A stretch of 64,000 nt of DNA from Bacteroidota bacterium (GTDB lineage Bacteria; Bacteroidota; Bacteroidia; Chitinophagales; LD1), in the NCBI GenBank assembly GCA_016722375.1, contig JADKJG010000010.1, positions 62,001-126,000 of the forward strand, written 5' to 3'. Below, in pieces: positions 9,333 through 17,331 of this stretch (within the stretch, counting starts at the first letter, position 1; each line of letters begins with the position of its first letter). The position numbers and the translations under genes were made by a program. The notes under the pieces are model-generated. The model was given only the letters and a program-made list of their open reading frames with translations, did not search any database and was not told the origin of the DNA.

Positions 9333-10208
9333 ATGGCGGATTGGGGAGGCAAGTCGAAGGGTACAGCGCTTGGCTATCGCTTTTTTGTGGTAGTGCTGAA
9401 AACCTTCGGGGTATATCCAGCCTATTTTTTTCTCTATTTTGTCGTCCTCTATTACTTCCTTTTTTCATGGGAAAGCACCGGGCATATCTATCGTTACTTT
9501 CACGAGCGAATTGGTTTTGGAAAACTGAAATCCATTTTGAAAGTTTATCAGAATTACCTTTTGTTAGGTCAAATGCTGATTGATAAAGTGGTGGTGATGT
9601 CGGGAGTCAGTAAAATCACTTCCGAGTCTTTTGGCGCGGATAACATGAGAAAAATAGTGGGAGAGAAAAGAGGGGGAATATTGCTGGGCGCTCATCTTGG
9701 CAATTGGGAAATAGCGGGCCATTTTCTTATGGGTTATGGAGACACCATCAATATCCTGATCTATGATCGGGAACATGAACAAATCAAAGAGTATCTGGAG
9801 CGCGCTACCGGCGGAAGAAAGTTTAACATGATTCCTATAAAGGATGATTTGACGCATATCTACGCCATCGGAGAAGCCTTGGGGAGGAATGAAATTATTG
9901 CTACTACCGCCGACCGATATATGGCGGGTATGAGAACAGTTCCTGCAAATTTCTTGGGTAAAACGGCTTATTTCCCGCAAGGAATTTTTCAGATTATCAA
10001 GTCTTTTCGTGCTCCCTATACCTTTGTTTATGGCGTGAAGAAAAAGTCCCAGCATTATCATTTCTTCTGCCGCCCCTATAGGGACGTAACAAAGGAAACG
10101 ACCATTGAAATGATTGTAGAAGATTATGTTCGCGACCTGGAGGGCATGGTAAAAGCCCATCCCGAACAGTGGTTTAATTATTTTGATTTTTGGAAGAAAG
10201 CTGCCTAA
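9333..10208 (+). CDS. LpxL/HtrB-like acyltransferase
   Basis: A 291-residue member of the lysophospholipid/lipid A lauroyl acyltransferase family. The catalytic HX4E motif is HLGNWE (His121, Glu126). A hydrophobic N-terminal segment at residues 15-45 should anchor it to the inner membrane. Placed between an ACP and a dehydratase in this operon, it more likely transfers the finished polyene acyl chain, for example onto a lipid head group, than makes lipid A; this is inference from context. It is translationally coupled on both sides, since the upstream stop and downstream start adjoin. Confidence 0.85.
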   Translation: MADWGGKSKGTALGYRFFVVVLKTFGVYPAYFFLYFVVLYYFLFSWESTGHIYRYFHERIGFGKLKSILKVYQNYLLLGQMLIDKVVVMSGVSKITSESFGADNMRKIVGEKRGGILLGAHLGNWEIAGHFLMGYGDTINILIYDREHEQIKEYLERATGGRKFNMIPIKDDLTHIYAIGEALGRNEIIATTADRYMAGMRTVPANFLGKTAYFPQGIFQIIKSFRAPYTFVYGVKKKSQHYHFFCRPYRDVTKETTIEMIVEDYVRDLEGMVKAHPEQWFNYFDFWKKAA

Positions 10209-10663
10209 ATGCTACCCGTTACCGGCGATAAACTTATTGACCTCATTCCACAGAAGCTGCCATTTGTGTTGGTCAGCTCTTTAGAGAGTTTAAGCGAAGA
10301 TACCTGTCGCACCACCTTTCATTTTACAGAGAAACATGTTTTATGTAACTATGGTGTATTGACACCAGCCGGCTTGATGGAAAACATGGCACAGAGCTGC
10401 GCTGCCAAAATGGGCTATGAATGTTTCTTGGCGCATAAAAAAATACCGGTTGGTTTTATCGGTGATATCCGTGATTTCGTTTTTCGCAACTGCCAAAAGT
10501 AGGTGAAGTGATAGTGACTGAAATTAAGATTCTTCATCGCATTTTTGATATGACCCTGATTAACGGTAGGGTCATGTTGCATGAAAATGAAATCGCTTCT
10601 TGCTCTATGAAGATTTTCGTAGAACCCGAGAAGCAAGAACACAAAGAAAATATGGAGGGATGA
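10209..10663 (+). pseudogene. FabZ/FabA-like 3-hydroxyacyl-ACP dehydratase, frameshifted
   Basis: A hotdog-fold dehydratase that would remove water from 3-hydroxyacyl-ACP in polyene synthesis. Frame one runs from ATG 10209 through LIPQKLPFVLVSS and PAGLMENMAQSCAAKMGY, then ends early at 10502. The remainder of the domain (LPKVGEVIVTEIKILHRIF ... CSMKIFVEPE) continues in another frame to TGA 10663. The frames join if one T is restored in the run at 10480-10484. The second part ends in a 4-bp ATGA overlap with the thioesterase start, the coupling expected of an intact operon. Either the assembly lacks a base or the gene is freshly broken. Confidence 0.85.
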
Positions 10664-11091
10664 AACATACCTATACTTTATCGGCAAAAACAACTTTTAA
10701 GGTTCGCTTCAACGAGTGTGACCCTTTGGGGATTGTTTGGCATGGGAACTATGCCAAATATTTTGAAGAGGGACGAGAATCTTTCTGTCAGGAGCATGGC
10801 TTGAATTATCTCAATTTATATAACAAAGGCTTTTCCACTCCGCTGATTCACATGGCTTCTGATTTTAAACGCCCTATTCGCTATCGCGATGCGGTGGTTA
10901 TTGAAACGCTTTTCCGCAAAACCGATGCGGCCAAGATCATGTTTGATTACATCCTTCGTAAAGAGATTGGCGATGAAACCATTTGCACAGGCTCTACTAC
11001 CCAGGTATTTGTAGAGAACGGAAGTCTATCACTATTGATGGTCGCACCGGAGGTTTTCGTGAACTGGAAAAAGAATGCGGAGGCAAGATGA
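10660..11091 (+). CDS. 4-hydroxybenzoyl-CoA-type thioesterase
   Basis: A 143-residue hotdog thioesterase. The signature FNECDPLGIVWHGNY contains the catalytic Asp21, followed by a helix YFEEGRESFCQEHG. Start ATG 10660 overlaps the dehydratase stop (ATGA); a longer in-frame start at 10600 falls within the dehydratase and lacks family similarity. The stop again overlaps the next ATG by 4 bp. In aryl-polyene and flexirubin clusters an enzyme of this type probably releases or edits ACP-bound intermediates; the substrate is not visible from sequence. Confidence 0.88.
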   Translation: MKHTYTLSAKTTFKVRFNECDPLGIVWHGNYAKYFEEGRESFCQEHGLNYLNLYNKGFSTPLIHMASDFKRPIRYRDAVVIETLFRKTDAAKIMFDYILRKEIGDETICTGSTTQVFVENGSLSLLMVAPEVFVNWKKNAEAR

Positions 11092-12215
11092 AATCGGTCT
11101 ATCTCGCTGCAGATAATATCTCCTCCCCTCTCGGGAAATCTACCAAAGCAAACTTTGAAGGGGTGAGCCAAGGTTTGACTTCTATTTGTTCTATCCAGAA
11201 TGACGCTATTTCTCCCGTTTCTTTTTATGCTTCCCTATTTGAAAAGTCTTTCTGGCAGCAAACAGAAAATGAATTTACCCGCTTTGAAAAATTATGTATC
11301 ACCTCCATCACAGAGGCTTTAAAACAAACCGAGATTTCTATTTCTTCTCCCGATACCCTTTTTATTCTTTCCACCACCAAAGGAAATATAGAACTCATCG
11401 AGAAAACAAAGGTGAATCGAGAAATTGCCGACCGCGTTTCTTTATTTAAAACAGCGGAAAACCTTACCCTCCATTTTAATTCGCCCAACAAACCATTAGT
11501 GATTTCCAATGCCTGTATTTCAGGGGTGTTGGCAGTAATTATTGCCAAGCGATTATTACAAGCCGGAAAATATCGCCATGCGGTTATTTGCGGAGCCGAT
11601 GTTCTTTCTCGTTTTGTGATTTCAGGCTTTCAATCACTTTATGCCATGAGTACAAAACCCTGCAAGCCTTTTGACAAAAGCAGAGATGGCATCAACCTTG
11701 GCGAATGTGCTGCCACCATGATTTTGACTACCGAAAAAAATTATTCTAAAAATATTTTGATTAATGCCGGCGCAAGCACTAATGATGCCAATCATATTTC
11801 CGGCCCATCGCGTACCGGTCTGGAATTATCACACGCTGTTCAAACAGCTATCAGCGATAGCAGCCTTACGGCAAAAGATTTATCATTCATCTCTGCACAT
11901 GGAACCGCTACTATATATAACGACGAGATGGAAGCCAAGGCTTTCTCTCATGCCTCGCTAAACGAAGTTCCCCTTCATAGCCTGAAAGGAAACTTCGGTC
12001 ATACCCTTGGAGCCGCAGGTATTTTAGAATCCGTACTCACTTGCCATTCCTTGCTGGAAGGAGCAGTTCTGCCGAGCAGAAATTTTACTGAATCAGGTGT
12101 GTCTCAAACCGTAAACGTAAATACCTCATTCATTAAAAGCGATAAAAAACATGCGCTCAAAACCGCTTCCGGCTTCGGAGGTTGTAACGCGGCGATCATC
12201 TATTCAATCAACTAA
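11088..12215 (+). CDS. beta-ketoacyl-ACP synthase (second ketosynthase of operon)
   Basis: A ketosynthase of about 375 residues from ATG 11088, which overlaps the thioesterase stop. The catalytic set is complete: Cys143 in VISNACISGV, His271 in SAHGTATIYND, and His305 in KGNFGHTLGAAG. It is shorter than the ketosynthase at 7838 and looks closer to the one at the left edge, which has a similar LSRF..GF motif after the active site (DALSRFTLNGF versus DVLSRFVISGF). It probably handles a different step, such as initiation versus elongation. A start as far upstream as 10983 is formally open but would overlap the thioesterase. Confidence 0.9.
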   Translation: MKSVYLAADNISSPLGKSTKANFEGVSQGLTSICSIQNDAISPVSFYASLFEKSFWQQTENEFTRFEKLCITSITEALKQTEISISSPDTLFILSTTKGNIELIEKTKVNREIADRVSLFKTAENLTLHFNSPNKPLVISNACISGVLAVIIAKRLLQAGKYRHAVICGADVLSRFVISGFQSLYAMSTKPCKPFDKSRDGINLGECAATMILTTEKNYSKNILINAGASTNDANHISGPSRTGLELSHAVQTAISDSSLTAKDLSFISAHGTATIYNDEMEAKAFSHASLNEVPLHSLKGNFGHTLGAAGILESVLTCHSLLEGAVLPSRNFTESGVSQTVNVNTSFIKSDKKHALKTASGFGGCNAAIIYSIN

Positions 12216-12227
12216 AAAATAACCATC

Positions 12228-13481
12228 ATGAAAAACGAAAAAGTGGACGTATTAGTGATTGGCGCCGGGCCTTCTGGCACCGTAGCGGCCTCCATCATCA
12301 ACAAAGCAGGATTCAAAGTAAAGATCGTAGAAAAAGAAAAATTTCCTCGCTTCGTCATCGGCGAAAGTTTATTGCCTCGCTGCATGGAGGCCTTTGAAGA
12401 AGCAGGATTTTTAGATGCCTTAAAGAAACAAGGCTATCAGGAAAAGTTTGGTGCCAAATTCGTCAACCCAGAGAAAAAGGTGATGGACTTTAACTTCGAC
12501 CATCAATTTACCAAAGGCTGGACGCATACCTGGCAAATGCCTCGCGCAGATTTTGACAACATCCTTGCAACCGAAGTACAAAAGATGGGCGTAGAGATTG
12601 AATTTCAAACCACCGTCACCGGAATTAAATTCGAGGGCACCAACTCTACCACTACCGTTACTGGTGTCGACGGCTCCGTGAGAACTATTGAAGCCCGCTT
12701 TATAGTAGATGGCTCCGGCTATGGACGGGTAATTCCTCGCCTGTTTCAGTTAGACCAGCCTTCCGATCTTCCTTCGCGCAAAACCATCTTTACCCACATA
12801 CGCGACGATAAGAGAATGGAGTATGCAGAACCCAACCGCATCTTAATCATAGAACACCAACCCGGTGTGTGGGCTTGGTGCATTCCCTTTTCAAACGGCA
12901 ACACCTCCTGCGGCTTCGTGAGCAAGCCCGATTTCTTCAACGATTTCACCGGTAGCCCCGAAAAACAACTTCGCGATATCATTGCTACCGAATGGAGCAT
13001 AGCCGACCGTTTCAAAGATGCCTCCTTCCTCTTTGAACCAAAGATTCTACAATCCTGGTCCACCAGCACCAAACAGTTTTTTGGCAATGGCTATGTTCTG
13101 ACCGGAAACGTGACCGAGTTTCTCGACCCGGTGTTTTCATCCGGTGTAACCCTCGCCGCCGCTTCATCTCAACTCGCCGCGCATCTGGTCATCAAACAAC
13201 TGAAAGAGAGCAAGGTAGATTGGCAGAAAGAATATACCGACGTGATGATGGAAGGCGTAGAGACCTTCCGGTCCTACATCAATGCTTGGTATGACGGCTC
13301 GTTGCAAAAAATCTTCTTTGCCGAAGAAAGAAACCCCGAAGTCATCAGTCAAATCTGTTCTGTCCTTGCGGGCTACGTTTGGGACAATGAAAATCCCTAC
13401 GTCAAAAATCACCGCACCCATATCGATCGCATGGTGCGATTGCTATCGGTGGGCAAAAAGCTGAAGGAATTGAACAATTAA
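12228..13481 (+). CDS. FAD-dependent oxidoreductase, tryptophan-halogenase/geranylgeranyl-reductase-like
   Basis: A 417-residue flavoenzyme. The Rossmann motif VLVIGAGPSGTVAA lies at residues 8-21, KFPRFVIGESLLPR follows, DGSGYGR lies in the middle, and the second FAD contact is GNVTEFLDPVFSSGV. The halogenase signature WxWxIP appears only as VWAWCIP. Enzymes of this family accompany flexirubin clusters, where ring hydroxylation, halogenation or another oxidation is possible; the exact reaction is not decidable here. It starts 12 bp after the second ketosynthase and is the last gene of the operon. The following DNA begins with a dispersed repeat only 8 bp past the stop. Confidence 0.85.
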   Translation: MKNEKVDVLVIGAGPSGTVAASIINKAGFKVKIVEKEKFPRFVIGESLLPRCMEAFEEAGFLDALKKQGYQEKFGAKFVNPEKKVMDFNFDHQFTKGWTHTWQMPRADFDNILATEVQKMGVEIEFQTTVTGIKFEGTNSTTTVTGVDGSVRTIEARFIVDGSGYGRVIPRLFQLDQPSDLPSRKTIFTHIRDDKRMEYAEPNRILIIEHQPGVWAWCIPFSNGNTSCGFVSKPDFFNDFTGSPEKQLRDIIATEWSIADRFKDASFLFEPKILQSWSTSTKQFFGNGYVLTGNVTEFLDPVFSSGVTLAAASSQLAAHLVIKQLKESKVDWQKEYTDVMMEGVETFRSYINAWYDGSLQKIFFAEERNPEVISQICSVLAGYVWDNENPYVKNHRTHIDRMVRLLSVGKKLKELNN

Positions 13482-13488
13482 TTTTTTT

Positions 13489-13580
13489 GGGGCGGCTTAC
13501 GGGCTTTCGCCTATATCTTTTTCTTAACTCTAAAATTATTCTGGAAAGAAAAAGGATGCCGGCTCTATCCCTGCCGCAGT
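13489..13580 (+). repeat. dispersed repeat, uninterrupted copy
   Basis: Begins GGGGCGGCTTACGGGCTTTC and runs through a GAAAGAAAAAGGATGCC segment to CTCTATCCCTGCCGCAG. A second copy lies at 56008-56088, about 95% identical by eye over some 80 bp, and is broken off after CTCTATCC by the IS110 element. The other half of that copy reappears at 57660. A third, inverted and partial relative is at 14262-14310. No coding potential. Confidence 0.8.
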
Positions 13581-13824
13581 GCAGCGCTCTTCATCAAAAA
13601 TGTCTTTGATAGGCTTTCTCATTAAATAATAAACAGATGATGATTTCAACCTACAAAAGTCTTTGACACTTCTTTGGTTTATAAATTCAACGGGCTTTCG
13701 CTTTGCTTACTGGTGGCGTTTAATCTGCTATAAATTGGGAAACTAAACCTACGCAAGGGCGAGGAGAGCTATTTTTGGAAATTCCGTCTCTTTTTTCGCT
13801 CTTTGTAGCACAAGAAAAGCTGAT

Positions 13825-14074
13825 GTACGCCATTTTTGGAAATTGTACTACATTCCTGAAATTTGTACGCCGTTTGGATCTCAATAGCGTACGTTTATTT
13901 CTTTTTGTACGCTATTGAGACCCAAACGGCGTACAAAAATTTTTTTTGGCGTACAATTCAATGCGTTTGTCGTACAAACCACTGTATTTGTCGTACAAAT
14001 CGGGTCATTTGGCGTACATTTTTCAAAAACGTACGCCATTTTTGAAAAATGTACGCCATGGGCTAAAAATGTAC
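13825..14074. repeat. GTAC-punctuated array with a long internal hairpin
   Basis: Thirteen GTAC sites at 13825, 13845, 13865, 13889, 13907, 13931, 13951, 13972, 13993, 14014, 14031, 14051 and 14071, mostly 20-21 bp apart, separate AT-rich segments; most sites occur as CGTAC or GTACG. Arms 13865-13892 and 13907-13934 are inverted with one mismatch in 28 bp (about 31 bp with the flanking TTT/AAA) around a 14-nt loop. The array lies between convergent genes. It is open in frame on both strands, but no protein character is visible. Confidence 0.8.
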
Positions 14075-14155
14075 TTGGACAGCAATAAATAGAGCCCGCA
14101 TCTGCCAAAACTGCGTTCTTTTCTACGGATAGGCATCTATCCCACCGATAGATAA

Positions 14156-14246
14156 TAGACTTCTTCGGAAAATCGTCCATTTGTCTCCCTCTGGAGGGAG
14201 TGTAAAGGGAGGAAATTAAACAAACCCGATTTTCCGAAGAAGTCTA
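14156..14246. repeat. 91-bp element with perfect 20-bp inverted ends
   Basis: The arm TAGACTTCTTCGGAAAATCG at 14156-14175 recurs exactly inverted at 14227-14246. Inside lies a second hairpin, CTCCCTCTGGAGGGAG. No target duplication is evident. It may be a miniature mobile element or a strong cruciform/bidirectional terminator between the convergent genes ending at 13481 and 14426. Confidence 0.75.
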
Positions 14247-14261
14247 ATCTGAAATATAGAG

Positions 14262-14310
14262 CGCCGCACCCGCGGCAGGGATAGCGCGGAAATCCTTTTC
14301 TTCCTTTAAA
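14262..14310 (-). repeat. inverted partial copy of the dispersed repeat
   Basis: On the minus strand it reads AAAAGGATTTCCGCGC, then TATCCCTGCCGCGGGTGC and GGCGCTCT, matching the 3' half of the repeat at 13489-13580 and the flanks of the IS110 element. It includes the hairpin GCCGCGGGTGCGGC. With the preceding elements it fills the 13482-14425 spacer, where no gene is visible. Confidence 0.6.
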
Positions 14311-14425
14311 AATTTATAGCGCAGAAAAGATTGGAGCAAAAGCCCGACACCGACCTTCCAAAAAAAATTAAATAGAGTAAGGTCGGGGTGCCGCCCAAAA
14401 TAAATGATGGATGGTTGCGAAGCTG

Positions 14426-15145
14426 TTAATCGTACAGCTCGAACTTGATGCGGTCGCGGGTGTAGCCCATCGCGGTAAGGCGGTCGCGGGCCTCCTTTAC
14501 CATTGCTTTCCAGCCGCAGATGTAGAAATGAGCCGGGCGCTTGTCAGCAAAAATTTCTTCATAGACTTGGTGTACATAGCCCAGTTTTCCGTTCCATGTT
14601 TCGGGCGTTTCGCGCGAAAGCACGGGGATGAACTTGAACTCGGGGTACTTGGCCTCATACTCCGCCATTTCGGTTTTGTACAAGATGTCGGCCTGATAGC
14701 GGCTGCCGAAGATGAGGTAGATGTTTTTGTGCGGTATGCCTTTGGTCATGATATGCTGGATCATAGAGCGGAAAGGCGCGATACCTGTTCCGGTGCAGAT
14801 GAGGCAGAGGTCGTCTTCGATTTCGGGATGCAATACGAACTTGCCCAGCGGGCCAGCATAGGGCACCTTCACTCCTACTTTGTAATGATCCCACATGTGC
14901 GGCGTGCCGAGACCGGTAGGGTTTAGGACGATGAGTAGTTCGAACACGTTGTCTCCGCCGGGTGCAGAGGCAATGGAGTAGCTGCGGTGCGATACTTTGG
15001 AGATGATGGGCAGGTCGAGCAGCACAAACTGACCGGGCTTGAAGAAGAAATCTTCCAAGTGCGGCACTTTGAAATAAAAGCGCTTGGTGGTAGGCGTTTC
15101 TTCAACTATTTCAATGATTTCGGTATCGTGGTAATGGTGCGCCAT
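14426..15145 (-). CDS. ferredoxin--NADP(+) reductase
   Basis: A 239-residue flavoprotein that exchanges electrons between NADPH and ferredoxin or flavodoxin. The FAD-binding RSYSIASAP is near residue 55, the pyridine nucleotide motif GTGIAPFRSM near 120, and the C-terminal HFYICGWKAMVKEA near 210. Length and order of domains fit the compact bacterial Fpr type. ATG 15145. It stands alone, converging on the repeat-rich spacer at 13.5-14.4 kb. Related reductases of phenol hydroxylase or oxygenase systems share these motifs, so the redox partner is unproved. Confidence 0.88.
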   Translation of the reverse strand: MAHHYHDTEIIEIVEETPTTKRFYFKVPHLEDFFFKPGQFVLLDLPIISKVSHRSYSIASAPGGDNVFELLIVLNPTGLGTPHMWDHYKVGVKVPYAGPLGKFVLHPEIEDDLCLICTGTGIAPFRSMIQHIMTKGIPHKNIYLIFGSRYQADILYKTEMAEYEAKYPEFKFIPVLSRETPETWNGKLGYVHQVYEEIFADKRPAHFYICGWKAMVKEARDRLTAMGYTRDRIKFELYD

Positions 15146-15347
15146 ATAGCTTGGTTTCCGATGTTGGGGTTTATGATTTTAAGCCTTCTTTCTTCGTTTC
15201 AAAGGCCGAATAAAACAAAATAAATGCTCTTAACAAATCGGGGTTTATAACATCGGGGCGCGTTCCACATCTGGGCGAAGGTTGTGGCGATAGACCGGGT
15301 AAATTGTGTATGTACATTACTCTCTTCTTTAGAAGGGGAAGCCGAGG

Positions 15348-16028
15348 TCAAAGCAGGACTTGGCAGTTGGGGACGAGCCAGAGCAAATCATCCACTTGGG
15401 CCGCGGTGATTTTGGTTCCTTTGAGGTTCAAAAGGCGCAGTTGTTTCAGGTTCCGGATTTCCTTCGGAATTTCGGCCAACGTTTTGTTGAAACTGATGTC
15501 AATGGTCTTTAGGGTATTGATAGCGACGAGTGGAAAAGGGATGCTGACGAAATGGTTGTAGCTGAAATCCACTATTTCCAACCAAGGGATATTCGACATT
15601 TCGGCAGGCAGGGTTTTTAAATTATTCTTCATCGCCACCAATCGTTTCAATTTCACCAATTTGCCCATTTCCTTTGGCAAACTGCTTAGTTGGTTGAAAC
15701 CAATTTCCAGTTCCTCCAGCGTTCGAAGGCTGGCAATGGTGGATGGTAGCGCGGTAAGTTTATTGGAGGTCAGGTTGAGCTTCTTCAACTTCTTTAAGGC
15801 AAAAATTCCTTTGGGAAGTGCGGTAAGTTTGTTGGAGGAAAGATTAAGTTTTTCGAGATTGACCAGTTTTGAAATATCTTCCGAGACGGTGGTCAGCCCC
15901 TGTCCACTCAAATTGAGCGAAGTAGCCGTAGCAATATTCTTCAGTGCATCCGCCAATGATTTATATTCTTTGGCATCTGCACTGGTCACTACAAAAACCA
16001 GTAACAGAAGTAAAAACCTGCGAAACAT
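15348..16028 (-). CDS. leucine-rich repeat protein with signal peptide
   Basis: A 226-residue exported protein. The N-terminus MFRRFLLLLLVFVVTSADA is a typical signal peptide. About seven leucine-rich repeats follow, with the 23-residue plant-specific/bacterial consensus pattern LxxLxLSSNKLTALPxxI, the first near residue 38. There is no membrane anchor or sorting domain after the repeats, so it is probably periplasmic or secreted and binds protein. Its start is 7 bp downstream of the PLP-enzyme stop, suggesting cotranscription, but no functional link is evident. Confidence 0.85.
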   Translation of the reverse strand: MFRRFLLLLLVFVVTSADAKEYKSLADALKNIATATSLNLSGQGLTTVSEDISKLVNLEKLNLSSNKLTALPKGIFALKKLKKLNLTSNKLTALPSTIASLRTLEELEIGFNQLSSLPKEMGKLVKLKRLVAMKNNLKTLPAEMSNIPWLEIVDFSYNHFVSIPFPLVAINTLKTIDISFNKTLAEIPKEIRNLKQLRLLNLKGTKITAAQVDDLLWLVPNCQVLL

Positions 16029-16035
16029 TTCCGCG

Positions 16036-17199
16036 CTATCCTATTTTATCAAGCGCTTGCTTCAAATCCGCGATGAGGATATCAGGATCTTCCAATCCGA
16101 TATAAAAACGTATTAAGGTGAAAGGATAAATGCTGGCATCGTAATTTTCTTTGGGATGAAAGGAGCAGGCCGGCATCAACAGCGATTCATGACCGCCCCA
16201 AGATACTGCCATTAGGAAACGCTTGAGGTTGTCGCAAAAAGTTTCGACCTCGTCAATGCTTTTAGCCTTCAACTGAATAGTGAATAAACCACCGCACCAT
16301 TTCATCTGCTTCTTAGCCAACTCGTATTGAGGAAAAGACTTGGACCAAGGATAATACATCCGCTCCACCTTGGGATGCGCTTCCATAAATTCCACTACTT
16401 TTTCGGTCGAGGATTTTACTCGTTCCAAACGAAGAGGAAGGGTACGCAAACTGCGCAACATCAGCCAAGCATCGTTTGGAGAGATGATGGCACCCAGCAT
16501 CATGAGCTGCGTAGCGAAAATTTTATCTATCATTTTCTGGTTGCTCATCAAATAGCCCGCTACTACATCACTGTGTCCACCAAAATATTTTGTTGCGGAA
16601 TGAACTTCTATGTCAATACCCATTTCCAACACAGGCTGCCCCAAGGAATTGCAATAAGAATTGTCAATCACGGTTACAATATTGTGCTTTTTGGCCAGGC
16701 TGGTTACCGCCCGTATATCTTGCAATTCAAAAGTATAAGTGTTGGGGCTTTCGAGCATATAAAGTCGAGTATTGGACTTTGTGGCGTTCACAAAGTTCTG
16801 GATATCTGTGCCATCAATCATCGTGGTTTCAACGCCAAAACGATTGAGGTATTCGTTGAGCAAACGGTTTGTCCAGCTATAAGGCTTCTTTACACAAACC
16901 ACATGGTCACCCGCTTTCACATTCGACATCACCGCCGCCGAAACAGCAGCAATTCCGCTACTGAAAACCAACGCATCTTCTGCACCGGCCAAAGCAGCAA
17001 TTTTCTTTCTTAAAATCCGAACGGTGGGATTATTGCCTCGAGTGTATAACGATTCTTCATTCTCATGCTGAAAAGCATTGCGCATCGTCGCTACATCTTT
17101 AAAGCAAAAATTAGTACTCTGTATGATTGGCGGCGCTACGGCATTGAAATAATTCTCACGCTCTTCGCCTAAATGATTCAAAATGTATGATAAGTCCAT
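16036..17199 (-). CDS. cystathionine gamma-synthase/gamma-lyase family PLP enzyme
   Basis: A 387-residue Cys/Met metabolism PLP-dependent enzyme. The cofactor phosphate contact YTRGNNPT is near residue 51, the PLP ring-stacking region FSSGIAAVSA near 78, the aspartate in VTVIDNSYCN near 180, and the Schiff-base lysine in HSATKYFGGHSDVVAG near 205. The family includes cystathionine beta- and gamma-lyases, gamma-synthase and methionine gamma-lyase, and sequence alone does not decide between them. It starts at ATG 17199 with its promoter in a 132-bp divergent spacer shared with the TonB receptor. Confidence 0.88.
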   Translation of the reverse strand: MDLSYILNHLGEERENYFNAVAPPIIQSTNFCFKDVATMRNAFQHENEESLYTRGNNPTVRILRKKIAALAGAEDALVFSSGIAAVSAAVMSNVKAGDHVVCVKKPYSWTNRLLNEYLNRFGVETTMIDGTDIQNFVNATKSNTRLYMLESPNTYTFELQDIRAVTSLAKKHNIVTVIDNSYCNSLGQPVLEMGIDIEVHSATKYFGGHSDVVAGYLMSNQKMIDKIFATQLMMLGAIISPNDAWLMLRSLRTLPLRLERVKSSTEKVVEFMEAHPKVERMYYPWSKSFPQYELAKKQMKWCGGLFTIQLKAKSIDEVETFCDNLKRFLMAVSWGGHESLLMPACSFHPKENYDASIYPFTLIRFYIGLEDPDILIADLKQALDKIG

Positions 17200-17331
17200 G
17201 CAGCAAATATAGTGACTCTCTTTGTTTTTGCCAATGTCATTCTAAGTATATAGTAGAACTAAAGATAGGCAATAACTTTAACATTGTAGAAAATGCCAAA
17301 TACATAAATTGCGCGCTATAAATATCTCTTG

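Noticed and set aside
17200..17331. SAM riboswitch upstream of the cystathionine-type enzyme
   Set aside because: No recognisable SAM-I, SAM-II or SAM-IV conserved core in the 132-bp spacer.
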